Shown here: positions 15,795 through 23,042 of the stretch, piece after piece | Layout of the letters: each line of letters opens with the position of its first letter | Numbering within the stretch: the first letter of the stretch is position 1 | NCBI RefSeq assembly: GCF_000379105.1 | Contig: NZ_KB900609.1 | Location: 3,900,802 to 3,964,801, forward strand | Origin: Methylobacterium sp. WSM2598 | Lineage (GTDB): Bacteria > Pseudomonadota > Alphaproteobacteria > Rhizobiales > Beijerinckiaceae | Direction of reading: 5' to 3' | Length of the DNA: 64,000 nt | Notes under the pieces: model-generated | What the model was told of the DNA's origin: nothing | The model's input: the letters and a program-made list of their open reading frames with translations, nothing else | Database searches by the model: none | Program-made: the position numbers and the translations under genes

Positions 15795-16487
15795 ATGGCA
15801 AGCGACAAGAATTTCGCGGTTAAACCGATCGTCACGAATTCGAGCCTGCGCACCCTGGCGTACGAGGCGCTGAAATCGGCGATCACCAACATGGACATCT
15901 ATAACAGCGGCGAGGAGATCCGGCTCGACGAGCGCAAGCTGTCGCAGGATCTCGGGGTGAGCCGCACGCCGGTGCGCGAGGCCCTCACGGTGCTGGAGCA
16001 GGAGGGCTTCGTCCGCTCGGAGCCCCGCCGCGGCGTCTTCATCGTCAGGAAGACGAAGAAGGAGATCATCGGGATGATCCACGCCTGGGCGGGCCTGGAG
16101 AGCATGGCGGCGCGGCTCGCCTGCTCCCGCGCCTCGGACGCGGATCTGCGGTCGCTGCGGACCGGCTTCCCGGAATTCTTCCAGGACGCGCCGGCCGAGC
16201 ACCTCGCCGAGTATTCCGACGCCAATATCCGCTTCCACCAGACCATCATCTCGCTCGGCCGCTGCGAGGTGATCGAGAGCCTCGCCAGCAACCTCCTCAT
16301 CCACGTGCGGGCGGTGCGCAACATCGCCCTGACGCAGGGCGACCGCGCCAAGACCTCGATCCAGGACCACCTGCGCATCATCGAGGCGCTGGAGGCGCGC
16401 GACGCCGCCCTGGCCGAGCGCCTCGTGCGCGACCACGCCCTCGGCCTCGCCGAGCACGTCGACCGCTACGGCGACTTCCTCGACTGA
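15795..16487 (+). CDS. GntR family regulator with FCD domain
   Basis: 230 residues. The N-terminal winged helix (about 15-85) contains LSQDLGVSRTPVREALTVLE, the classic GntR recognition helix. The C-terminal FCD domain (about 95-225) is all helical with His and Asp residues expected to bind a metal and a carboxylate ligand. FCD-type GntR proteins usually sense organic acids. ATG at 15795 has AGG eight bases upstream; an in-frame GTG at 15786 is an alternative. The TGGTATACC cores upstream of this gene and of the oxlT-like gene make it the likely regulator of both, and perhaps of the amidohydrolase and RraA-like genes next door. Confidence 0.92.
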   Translation: MASDKNFAVKPIVTNSSLRTLAYEALKSAITNMDIYNSGEEIRLDERKLSQDLGVSRTPVREALTVLEQEGFVRSEPRRGVFIVRKTKKEIIGMIHAWAGLESMAARLACSRASDADLRSLRTGFPEFFQDAPAEHLAEYSDANIRFHQTIISLGRCEVIESLASNLLIHVRAVRNIALTQGDRAKTSIQDHLRIIEALEARDAALAERLVRDHALGLAEHVDRYGDFLD

Positions 16488-16537
16488 GCGGCCGGCGGGT
16501 CGGGCGCCGAGGCCCCCCGCCGAAGGGGAAGGCCGGG

Positions 16538-17812
16538 TCAGGCCCCGGCCTTCTCCGCCAGCCCGAGCACCGCGTCGATCAGCACCCGGGTCGCCGCATC
16601 CGCGTCCGCGACGGTGATCGATTCGGCGGGGTTGTGGCTGATGCCGGCGCGGCAGCGCACGAACAGCATCGCGGCGGGCGCGATGGCCGCCAGCGCGGCG
16701 GCGTCGTGGGTGGCGCCGGAGGGCAAGCGCGGCGGCGCGAAGCCGTGACGCCGGGCCGCCGCCTCGAGGGCCGCCTGCAGGCCGGCATCGAGGGCGACCG
16801 CCGGATTGTCCATGAAGGTCTCGGCGGCGAAGCCGAGGCCGCGGCGCTCGGCGATCTCCCGGCAGGCCGCCTCGACCTCGGCGACGAGCCGGGCGCGCAC
16901 CGCGTCGTCGGGGGCGCGCAGGTCGAGGGTGAAGTCCACCCGGCCCGCGATCACGTTGACGGCGCCCGGCGCGACGTCGAGGGCGCCCACCGTCGCCACC
17001 GCGCCCGGCATCGCGGCGCCCAGCCGCTCGACGGCGAGGACCATTTCGGCGGCGCCCGCGAGCGCGTCCCGGCGCATCCCCATCGGCACCGTGCCGGCGT
17101 GGTTCGCCTCGCCCGTCACGGCGCAGCGCGCCCGGGTGATGCCGGCGATGGCCGAGACGATCCCGACCGGCTGCCCCGCGGCCTCGAGGGCGGGCCCCTG
17201 CTCGATGTGGACCTCCAGGAAGCCCGCCACCGTGGCCGGGTCGCGCGCGAGGGCGGGGATGCCCTCCGGGTCACCCCCGAAGGCGACGAGCGCGTCGCGC
17301 AGGCGGGTGCCGTCCTTGTCGCGGCCGTCGAGCCAGTCGGGCCGGTAGCGGCCCGCGAGCGCCTTCGAGGTCGAGAGGCTGGTGGGGAAGCGCACGTTCT
17401 CCTCGTCCCCGAAGGCGACGAGTTCGAGGGCGAAGGGCAGCGGCGCGCCGCGGGCCAGGATCTCCTCGGCGGCGACGAGGCCGCAGATCACCCCGAGATT
17501 GCCGTCGTAGCGCCCGGCATCGACCACGCTGTCGATGTGCGAGCCGAGGATCAGGGCCGGCAGGCCGGGCGCCGCGCCCTCCCGGCGGGCGACCACGCTG
17601 CCCGCAGCGTCGATGCGGGCGGCGAAGCCCGCCCGACCCATCCAGCCGGCGACCGTCTCGGCGGCGGCGCGGTGGGCGGGCGAGAGGTAGAGCCGCGTCA
17701 GCCGCCCGGGCTCGTCGGTGTGGCGGGCGAGGTCGTCGATCAGCGCCATCACGCGGGCGCCCAGGCGGAGATCCTGGTTGCGGAGATCCTGGTTGCGGAG
17801 ATCTTCGGTCAT
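16538..17812 (-). CDS. M20-family amidohydrolase (allantoate amidohydrolase/N-carbamoyl amino acid hydrolase type)
   Basis: 424 residues from the ATG at 17812. Metal-site motifs are visible: GSHIDSVVDAGRYDGNLGV (first His and bridging Asp), GDEENVRFP (Glu pair) and HIEQGPALE (His), with SGATHDAAAL near the end. These match the Zn/Mn-dependent M20 branch that includes allantoate amidohydrolase, beta-ureidopropionase and L-carbamoylases. The substrate cannot be fixed from sequence; no other ureide genes are adjacent. Residues 4-14 are a five-residue tandem repeat (DLRNQDLRNQDLR) encoded by a 15-bp repeat. An in-frame extension upstream of the chosen ATG reads as non-protein. It is divergent from the RraA-like gene. 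Confidence 0.88.
   Translation of the reverse strand: MTEDLRNQDLRNQDLRLGARVMALIDDLARHTDEPGRLTRLYLSPAHRAAAETVAGWMGRAGFAARIDAAGSVVARREGAAPGLPALILGSHIDSVVDAGRYDGNLGVICGLVAAEEILARGAPLPFALELVAFGDEENVRFPTSLSTSKALAGRYRPDWLDGRDKDGTRLRDALVAFGGDPEGIPALARDPATVAGFLEVHIEQGPALEAAGQPVGIVSAIAGITRARCAVTGEANHAGTVPMGMRRDALAGAAEMVLAVERLGAAMPGAVATVGALDVAPGAVNVIAGRVDFTLDLRAPDDAVRARLVAEVEAACREIAERRGLGFAAETFMDNPAVALDAGLQAALEAAARRHGFAPPRLPSGATHDAAALAAIAPAAMLFVRCRAGISHNPAESITVADADAATRVLIDAVLGLAEKAGA
17766..17810 (-). repeat. 15-bp tandem repeat at the start of the amidohydrolase gene
   Basis: Two exact units CGGAGATCCTGGTTG (17766-17780 and 17781-17795) are followed by a diverged third CGGAGATCTTCGGTC that abuts the start codon. 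They encode RNQDL units right after the initiator region. Confidence 0.95.
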
Positions 17813-18045
17813 GCGCTCGTACGGTTCATCGGGTCCAAAGGGCAGCGGCTGCAAATCCGGCGCCAGGGCGCCCCGCCGGGCTCCCGGGAGTAGCGCGATC
17901 GCGCCGCGGGGAAAACCACCCCCGCGCCGGGAGACCCGGCTGGGGGGCGAGACATCCCGCCCGCGCCGTGCCATCCCTTGGGAGAGGCGGCCCGGTTCGC
18001 GCCCGGCGAGAGGCGGGCGGGCCGCCAGCGGAGGAGGACGCAGCC

Positions 18046-18717
18046 ATGCCCGTGACCCTTCACGCCGCCCCGGCCGGCGCGCTGCCGGCCGAGGTGATCG
18101 CCCGCTGGCGCGCCGTGCCGGTCGCCGTCGCGGTCGATCTCGCGGCGGACGGCCAGATCGACCCGGCGATCCGCCCGCTCTGCCCGGCCGGGCGCCAGCC
18201 GCGCCTGTTCGGCCGCGCGGTCACGGCCCTGTGCGAGCCGCCGGATTTCGGCGCGGTGCTGCACGCCGTGGACCTCATCGGGCCCGGCGACGTGCTGGTG
18301 ATCGCCGCGGGCGGCGACGCGCGGACGGCGATGATCGGCGAGATCGTCGGCGGGCAGGTGCGGCGGCGGGGCGGGGTGGGGCTCGTCTGCGACGGCGCGG
18401 TGCGCGACGTGGCCCTCCTGGCGGGCTGGGGCGACCTCCCGGTCTTCACCCGCTTCGTCACGCCGCGCGGGCCGACCGGGGCGGAGCGGGGCGCGGTCAA
18501 CGCCCCGGCCGTGGTCGGGGGAGCGCGGGTGGCGCCGGGCGACCTCGTGATCGGCGACGATGATGGGCTCGTCGTGCTCTCGCCCGACCTCGCCGTATCC
18601 CGCATCGGCGACGCGGAGGCCAAGCTCGCCCGCGAGGCCGGCTGGGAGGCGAGCCTCTCCTCCGGCCTCTCGCTGCGCGAGACGTTCGGCCTCGCCGCGC
18701 CGCGCCCGGGCGGCTGA
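18046..18717 (+). CDS. RraA-like protein / 4-hydroxy-4-methyl-2-oxoglutarate aldolase family
   Basis: 223 residues. The fold-defining features of the RraA/HMG-aldolase family can be seen: a GDVLVIAAGGD strand-turn (about 84-94), the GGQVRRRGGVGLVCDGAVRD block with the Arg-Asp pair that holds metal and substrate, and VAPGDLVIGDDDGLVVL near the C-terminus. Class II pyruvate aldolases of this family cleave 4-carboxy- or 4-methyl-4-hydroxy-2-oxoglutarate; RraA proper inhibits RNase E but is shorter. GAGGAGGACG lies just before the ATG at 18046. Its position next to an amidohydrolase and a GntR-regulated carboxylate exporter favours a catabolic enzyme. Confidence 0.82.
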   Translation: MPVTLHAAPAGALPAEVIARWRAVPVAVAVDLAADGQIDPAIRPLCPAGRQPRLFGRAVTALCEPPDFGAVLHAVDLIGPGDVLVIAAGGDARTAMIGEIVGGQVRRRGGVGLVCDGAVRDVALLAGWGDLPVFTRFVTPRGPTGAERGAVNAPAVVGGARVAPGDLVIGDDDGLVVLSPDLAVSRIGDAEAKLAREAGWEASLSSGLSLRETFGLAAPRPGG

Positions 18718-18778
18718 GCGGTCTCGGCGCCCCGCTCTCGGCTCATGGCCGGAGCGGTGAGCGCCTCGGCGAAGGGGC

Positions 18779-19129
18779 TCAGGGCGCCGCCTCGTAGCGG
18801 CCGGCAAGGCGGCGGCACGCCTCGGGCGGGTTGCCGGCCAGGAGGTCGAGGGCGACGCCGCCGGCCGGACCGCCCGGCAGGACCATCCGGAAGCTGCAGA
18901 CCGCCGTCGCCCCCGACAGGCACAGGTTGGCCTGGGGCGAGGTGCAGGCCTGCGCCGACATCTCGCCGAGCGCCGAGGTCGTCACGGCCCGGCCGGCGCC
19001 GAAGCGCAGGGTCTCGCCGGTGCCCGCCTGCAGGTAGCGGCGCGCGCCCTGCTCCTGAGCGAGGCAGGGTGCGAGGCAAATCCCCGCCGCGGTGACCAGC
19101 AGCCCCACCCGCCCGCGTCCGATCCCCAT
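18779..19129 (-). CDS. Secreted cysteine-containing protein, unknown function
   Basis: 116 residues from the ATG at 19129, with a signal peptide (residues 1-25, cleavage after CLAQ or nearby). The mature part has four cysteines (QACTSP, NLCLSG, AVCSFR, EACRRL), spaced as if forming two disulfides, and no recognised domain. An in-frame start ten codons earlier adds only charged residues, so the internal ATG is preferred. It faces the RraA-like gene and follows the Crp-like gene on the same strand after about 60 bases, so it may be transcribed with it. Function unknown. Confidence 0.7.
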   Translation of the reverse strand: MGIGRGRVGLLVTAAGICLAPCLAQEQGARRYLQAGTGETLRFGAGRAVTTSALGEMSAQACTSPQANLCLSGATAVCSFRMVLPGGPAGGVALDLLAGNPPEACRRLAGRYEAAP

Positions 19130-19192
19130 CCGCCCCTCCCGCGCGCTCCTCGGCGTCATCTATCGCGGCGGGGGCCGGCGCCGAGGGGCGGC

Positions 19193-20062
19193 TCAGGGCA
19201 TCAGGACCGGCCTGAGATAGCTCGGGTCGAACTCGGCGATCCCCTCCAGCCGGTCCCGGTCGAGGATGTGGAGGGTGCGCCCGCGCAGGTCGGCGGCCTC
19301 CTGGCGGCGCAGCTCGTGCAGCGTGCGGTTCATGTGCACCGTCGACATGCCGAGGGTGAGCGAGAGGTCGATCTGCGTCATCGGCAGATCGTAGGCCGCG
19401 TCGCCGGCGAGCCCCACCACCTGCAGCCGCGCCCGGAGCTCGCAGAAGAGGTGCGCGGTGCGCTCCAGGGCCGAGCGGCAGCCGAGATTGGCGAGCCAGG
19501 TCCGCAGGATCGCCGCCTCCACGAGCTTGGCGGCGCGCAGCGCCGAGGCGATGCCCGGATGCGCCGCCCGGATCTCGGCCAGGAGGGCGCGCGGCAGGAA
19601 GGCGACCGTGCAGGCCGACAGGGTGGCGAGCGAGGCGTCGGCCCGGCGCACCGTGACCGCGTCCGCATCCGCGATGTCGCCGGGGAGCAGGTAACCGACG
19701 ATGTGGCGCGTCCCGATCGTGCGCAGCTTGTAGCAGCAGGCGGCGCCGGCCAGGATCGCGTAGGCCCCACCCGGATCCTCCCCCTCGCGGACGAGGTCGG
19801 TGCGCGGGCCGACCGGTCGCGAGGCCATGCTCAGGCGGTTGACGACGCCGATCTCGGCCTCCGACAGCGGCCTGTGCGCGGAGAGCCGGCGGGCGAGGAC
19901 GCTGTGTCCGTTCCGCTCGCCCCCGACAGCGGCGCCCGCCTCGTCACCGCTCACGCGCGGCACGCGGGAGCCTCCGCGCGCGCCGAGCCCGGGCGCAGCC
20001 CTCCGCTCGGCGATCTCCGGACAGGCGGCGCGCAGCATCCCCGCGCACCCGACGCTACGCAC
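19193..20062 (-). CDS. Crp/Fnr family transcriptional regulator (first of three)
   Basis: 289 residues as drawn. The core begins near residue 60 (LSEAEIGVVNRL) with a cyclic-nucleotide-binding-like barrel (VREGEDPGGAYAILAG, then GYLLPGDIADADAVT), a long dimer helix and a C-terminal helix-turn-helix (TQIDLSLTLGMSTVHMNRTL). No Fnr-type Cys cluster is present, so an oxygen-sensing 4Fe-4S site is unlikely. The first 37 to 50 residues look atypical; a GTG at 19954 giving about 253 residues is an alternative start closer to the family length. It is divergent from the two tandem Crp-like genes, with an AT-rich region between. Confidence 0.88.
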   Translation of the reverse strand: MRSVGCAGMLRAACPEIAERRAAPGLGARGGSRVPRVSGDEAGAAVGGERNGHSVLARRLSAHRPLSEAEIGVVNRLSMASRPVGPRTDLVREGEDPGGAYAILAGAACCYKLRTIGTRHIVGYLLPGDIADADAVTVRRADASLATLSACTVAFLPRALLAEIRAAHPGIASALRAAKLVEAAILRTWLANLGCRSALERTAHLFCELRARLQVVGLAGDAAYDLPMTQIDLSLTLGMSTVHMNRTLHELRRQEAADLRGRTLHILDRDRLEGIAEFDPSYLRPVLMP

Positions 20063-20400
20063 CCCATACCGAACCGATTCATCCCAGCCAGCAAGTCGTC
20101 CTCGTCAACACTACGCGCGACACCCAGGCAGTACTGGTCCCGACCGCATCCTGCGACGGCCGGTTGATCCGCCATCGCGTAGCTGGCGAAAACTGCTTAG
20201 CGTCGTCAATGCCGGAAACGATACACCTCTGATTTGGTATGATACCCGACAAAGACGGAATTGTCGGATACCACACAGAAGAGTAGCGAAAATTGCCTTC
20301 GTCGATGGGCGTGGCGATAAGGCGGTGATTACCCCTCGACAGGTGAGATCGAGGGGCAGACGGAACGCGACCCGCGCTTCCGCCCGCGTTGGAACGAGTC
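20063..20400. other. Divergent regulatory region between Crp-like genes
   Basis: A 338-base region, clearly AT-richer than its surroundings between 20190 and 20330. It contains an imperfect inverted repeat at 20241-20272. It probably holds promoters for both directions. No coding frame is supported. Confidence 0.6.
20241..20272. promoter_or_regulatory. Imperfect inverted repeat, operator-like
   Basis: GATACCCGACAA (20241-20252) and TTGTCGGATACC (20261-20272) form 12-bp arms with two mismatches around an 8-base centre. The spacing and position between divergent regulator genes suggest an operator. The binding protein is unknown. Confidence 0.45.
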
Positions 20401-21126
20401 GTGGCTTCGCTGCAGCAAACTGCCCTTCGCAACACGCTCATCAGGCAGCTCTCCCCCGCCGATTTCGCCGCCCTGCAGCCCCACCTCCACCCGATCGAGA
20501 CCCGGATGCGGGAGGTGCTGATCGCGCCGAACGAGCCGGTGCGGCGCCTCTACTTTCCCGAGAGCGGCTTCGTATCGGTGGTGACCGCCGGACGGAGCCG
20601 GACCGAGGTCGGCCTGATCGGGTCCGAGGGCCTGGTCGGGGCATCCCCGGTGCTGCTCGGGGCCGAGAGCACCCCCCACGAGCACTACGTCCAGGGTCCC
20701 GGCGAGGCGCTGGCGATCGAGGCCGGCCGCCTCGTCGAGGCGGCCGAGGGCAGCCGCGCGATGCGGCTGCTGTTCCTGCGCTTCGTGCAGGTGCTGCTGG
20801 TCCAGACGGCGCAGACCGCCTTCGTCAACGCCACCTACCAGATCGAGGCGCGCCTCGCCCGCTGGCTGCTGATGTGCCACGATCGCACGGACGGCGACGA
20901 GTTTCCGATCACGCACGAGCTGCTCGCGCTGATGCTGGGCGTGCAGCGCACCAGCGTGACGCTGGCGCTGCAATCCCTGGAGGGCCACCACCTGATCCGG
21001 GCCCGGCGCGGGCGGATCACCGTGCTGGGACGCGGGGCCCTTGAGGATCTGGCCGGGGGCGCCTACGGGATTCCGGAGGCCGAGTCTGCACGCCTGTTCG
21101 CGGGGAGCGGACGCCGCGGGGCGTGA
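20401..21126 (+). CDS. Crp/Fnr family transcriptional regulator (tandem copy 1)
   Basis: 241 residues from GTG at 20401; a TTG four codons upstream is possible. The N-terminal cNMP-like barrel (about 10-125) includes RRLYFPESGFVSVVTA and VGLIGSEGLVGASPVLLG; the C-terminal HTH (about 170-215) includes LLALMLGVQRTSVTLALQSL. It lacks Fnr cysteines and resembles the many FixK/Crp-like paralogues in Methylobacterium and Bradyrhizobium. It shares long identical stretches with the next gene (for example QTAQTAFVNA and YQIEARLARWLLMC versus HQIEARLARWLLMC), so the two arose by tandem duplication. The effector is unknown. Confidence 0.92.
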   Translation: MASLQQTALRNTLIRQLSPADFAALQPHLHPIETRMREVLIAPNEPVRRLYFPESGFVSVVTAGRSRTEVGLIGSEGLVGASPVLLGAESTPHEHYVQGPGEALAIEAGRLVEAAEGSRAMRLLFLRFVQVLLVQTAQTAFVNATYQIEARLARWLLMCHDRTDGDEFPITHELLALMLGVQRTSVTLALQSLEGHHLIRARRGRITVLGRGALEDLAGGAYGIPEAESARLFAGSGRRGA

Positions 21127-21184
21127 CGGAGGCGGCGCTCGGGCCGGGGCGTGGGCATCCCGGCCGGGCCGGGGAGGGCTTGAG

Positions 21185-21898
21185 ATGCCGGAGATCCCGC
21201 AAGAGGAGCTGCGCAACCGCCTGCTCCGACGGCTCGCACCCGACGATTTCGCCCGCGTGGCGCCGCACCTCCGGCCGGTGCGGACCGGTCTGCGGCAGGT
21301 TCTGATGCAGGCCGGCACGCCGATCGAGGCGCTGTACTTCCCGGAGACCGGCTTCAGCTCGATGACGGCGGTCGGCCCGCGCGGCCGGGGCGAGATCGGC
21401 GTGATCGGCCGCGAGGGCCTCGTGGGGGCCGCGCCCGTGCTCCTCGGCAGCGATCGCGGCCCCTACGAGCACATCGTCCAGGGCGAGGGCACGATGCTGC
21501 GCATCCCGACCGAGCGGCTGCTCGACGCGGTCGGGTCCAGCCCGTCCCTGCGCCTGCTGCTGCTGCGCAGCGTGCAGGTGCAGATGACGCAGACCGCCCA
21601 GACCGCCTTCGTCAACGCCTCCCACCAGATCGAGGCGCGCCTCGCCCGCTGGCTGCTGATGTGCCGCGACCGCAGCGAGGGCGACGAACTCGTCCTCACG
21701 CACGAGTTCCTGGCGATGATGCTGGGCGTGCAGCGCACCAGCGTGACCCTCGCCCTGCAGGGCCTGGAGGGACGGGGGCTCATCCGCGCCCGGCGCGGGC
21801 GCATCACGATCCTCGACCGGCCGCGCCTGATCGCGGCGGCGGAGGACGGCTACGGCGTGGCGGAGGCCGAGCACGACCGCCTGATCGAGGCGGCGTGA
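21185..21898 (+). CDS. Crp/Fnr family transcriptional regulator (tandem copy 2)
   Basis: 237 residues with the same plan as the preceding gene: a barrel with EALYFPETGFSSMTAV and IGVIGREGLVGAAPVLLG, a dimer helix, and an HTH with LAMMLGVQRTSVTLALQGL followed by RARRGRITIL. The recognition helix is identical to that of copy 1, so the two probably bind the same DNA site while their sensor barrels differ more. Start ATG at 21185 with GGGGAGGG upstream; 58 bases separate it from copy 1, so they are likely co-transcribed. No cysteines are suited to an iron-sulfur cluster. Confidence 0.93.
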   Translation: MPEIPQEELRNRLLRRLAPDDFARVAPHLRPVRTGLRQVLMQAGTPIEALYFPETGFSSMTAVGPRGRGEIGVIGREGLVGAAPVLLGSDRGPYEHIVQGEGTMLRIPTERLLDAVGSSPSLRLLLLRSVQVQMTQTAQTAFVNASHQIEARLARWLLMCRDRSEGDELVLTHEFLAMMLGVQRTSVTLALQGLEGRGLIRARRGRITILDRPRLIAAAEDGYGVAEAEHDRLIEAA

Positions 21899-22185
21899 CG
21901 GCGTCGGGGCGGATCGGGCTCGGGCGCGGCCTCGGGCTCGCCGAGCCCGGGCCGCAGCGTGTCGAGGGTGAGCGGGTCAGGGCGCGGGCTCTCCTGAGGG
22001 CCGCCGGACGTGACGCGGCCCCGCGCGAGGACGGCCTTCTCCGGATCGAGCCCGGTCCCCGCCAGGCGCTCGCGCCGCGGCGCCTCGCAGGCGACGGAGA
22101 GGGCCGCGCCCGCACGCGCCGCCCCGAAGGAGCCGCCCGAGCCCGAGGAGGGCGGGCCTCCCGCGGCGCCGAGCATCACCCGCAC
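21850..22185 (-). CDS. Possible hypothetical protein (111 aa)
   Basis: A minus-strand frame in an otherwise empty 436-base interval. Its third codon positions are about 90 percent G or C with many GAG, GAC and CTC codons, the pattern of real genes here, but composition is low-complexity (Gly/Ser/Ala-rich start, Pro/Glu-rich end) and no domain is recognised. The 3' end overlaps the end of the second tandem Crp-like gene by 49 bases in convergent orientation. The start is uncertain. It could equally be decayed sequence. Confidence 0.3.
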   Translation of the reverse strand: MRVMLGAAGGPPSSGSGGSFGAARAGAALSVACEAPRRERLAGTGLDPEKAVLARGRVTSGGPQESPRPDPLTLDTLRPGLGEPEAAPEPDPPRRRHAASIRRSCSASATP

Positions 22186-22334
22186 CTGCCGATTGCGGCC
22201 GGGCGGCCACCCGTCCCGGCCACCCGGCGCATCCCGCGGGAGAAAAGCCCCGTGGCCCCTTCAGGGCGGCGCGGGGCCGTGCCATGTCACGCCCGCCGCG
22301 CACCGGAAGGGTGCCGCACGCGAGGAGATGCCGA

Positions 22335-23042
22335 GTGATCACCTTCTTCTACAATCTCTCGCCCAACCCGATGAAGGTCGCCCTCTGCCTGGAGGAGATG
22401 GGCCTGCCCTACGCGGCGCGGCCGGTCGACACCCGCCGGGGCGAGCAGCACGATCCCGCCTTCACGGCCCTGAACCCCAACAGCAAGGTGCCGGTCATCC
22501 TCGACGAGGAGGCCGGGGTGCGGGTGTTCGATTCGAACGCGATCCTGCTCTACCTCGCCGAGAAGACCGGGCGCTTCCTGCCCGAGCAGAATCCGGCCGC
22601 CCGCGCCGACCTCCTCTCCTGGCTGATGTTCGTGGCGACCGGGATCGGCCCCTATTCGGGCCAGGCGGTGCATTTCCGGCACTTCGCCCCGGCGCCGGAC
22701 GATTACGCGCGGGCGCGCTACGTCTACGAGGCGCGCCGCCATTACGGGATCCTCGACGCCCAGCTGAAGGACCGGCCCTTCGTGCTCGGCGAGACCTACA
22801 CCATCGTCGACATGGCGGTCTGGGGCTGGGCCCGGATGGTGCCCTTCGTGCTCGGGGCCGGACTCGCGGACGACTCGGCCTGGGCCGGGTTCCCCCACCT
22901 GAAGCGGCTCGTCGACGGGATCTCCGCCCGCCCGGCCGCGCAGGCCGCGCTCGCCCTCAAGGACAAGCACGCCTTCAAGGCCGAGATGGACGAGGAGGCG
23001 CGCCGCCACATGTTCCGCTTCCTGGCGCAGCCGGCGGGCTGA
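22335..23042 (+). CDS. Glutathione S-transferase family protein
   Basis: 235 residues. The N-terminal thioredoxin fold (1-85) has FFYNLSPNPMKVALCLEEMG, the cis-Pro region NSKVPVILDEE and the glutathione-binding FDSNAILLYLAEK. The C-terminal helical domain (95-220) has ETYTIVDMAVWGWARM, the usual N-capping box. This is the Ure2p/YghU-like branch, often with disulfide reductase or conjugation activity. GTG at 22335 has GAGGAG at good spacing. The end of the gene overlaps the end of the convergent hybrid kinase gene by 68 bases, so both C-termini are encoded by the same DNA. Confidence 0.92.
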   Translation: MITFFYNLSPNPMKVALCLEEMGLPYAARPVDTRRGEQHDPAFTALNPNSKVPVILDEEAGVRVFDSNAILLYLAEKTGRFLPEQNPAARADLLSWLMFVATGIGPYSGQAVHFRHFAPAPDDYARARYVYEARRHYGILDAQLKDRPFVLGETYTIVDMAVWGWARMVPFVLGAGLADDSAWAGFPHLKRLVDGISARPAAQAALALKDKHAFKAEMDEEARRHMFRFLAQPAG

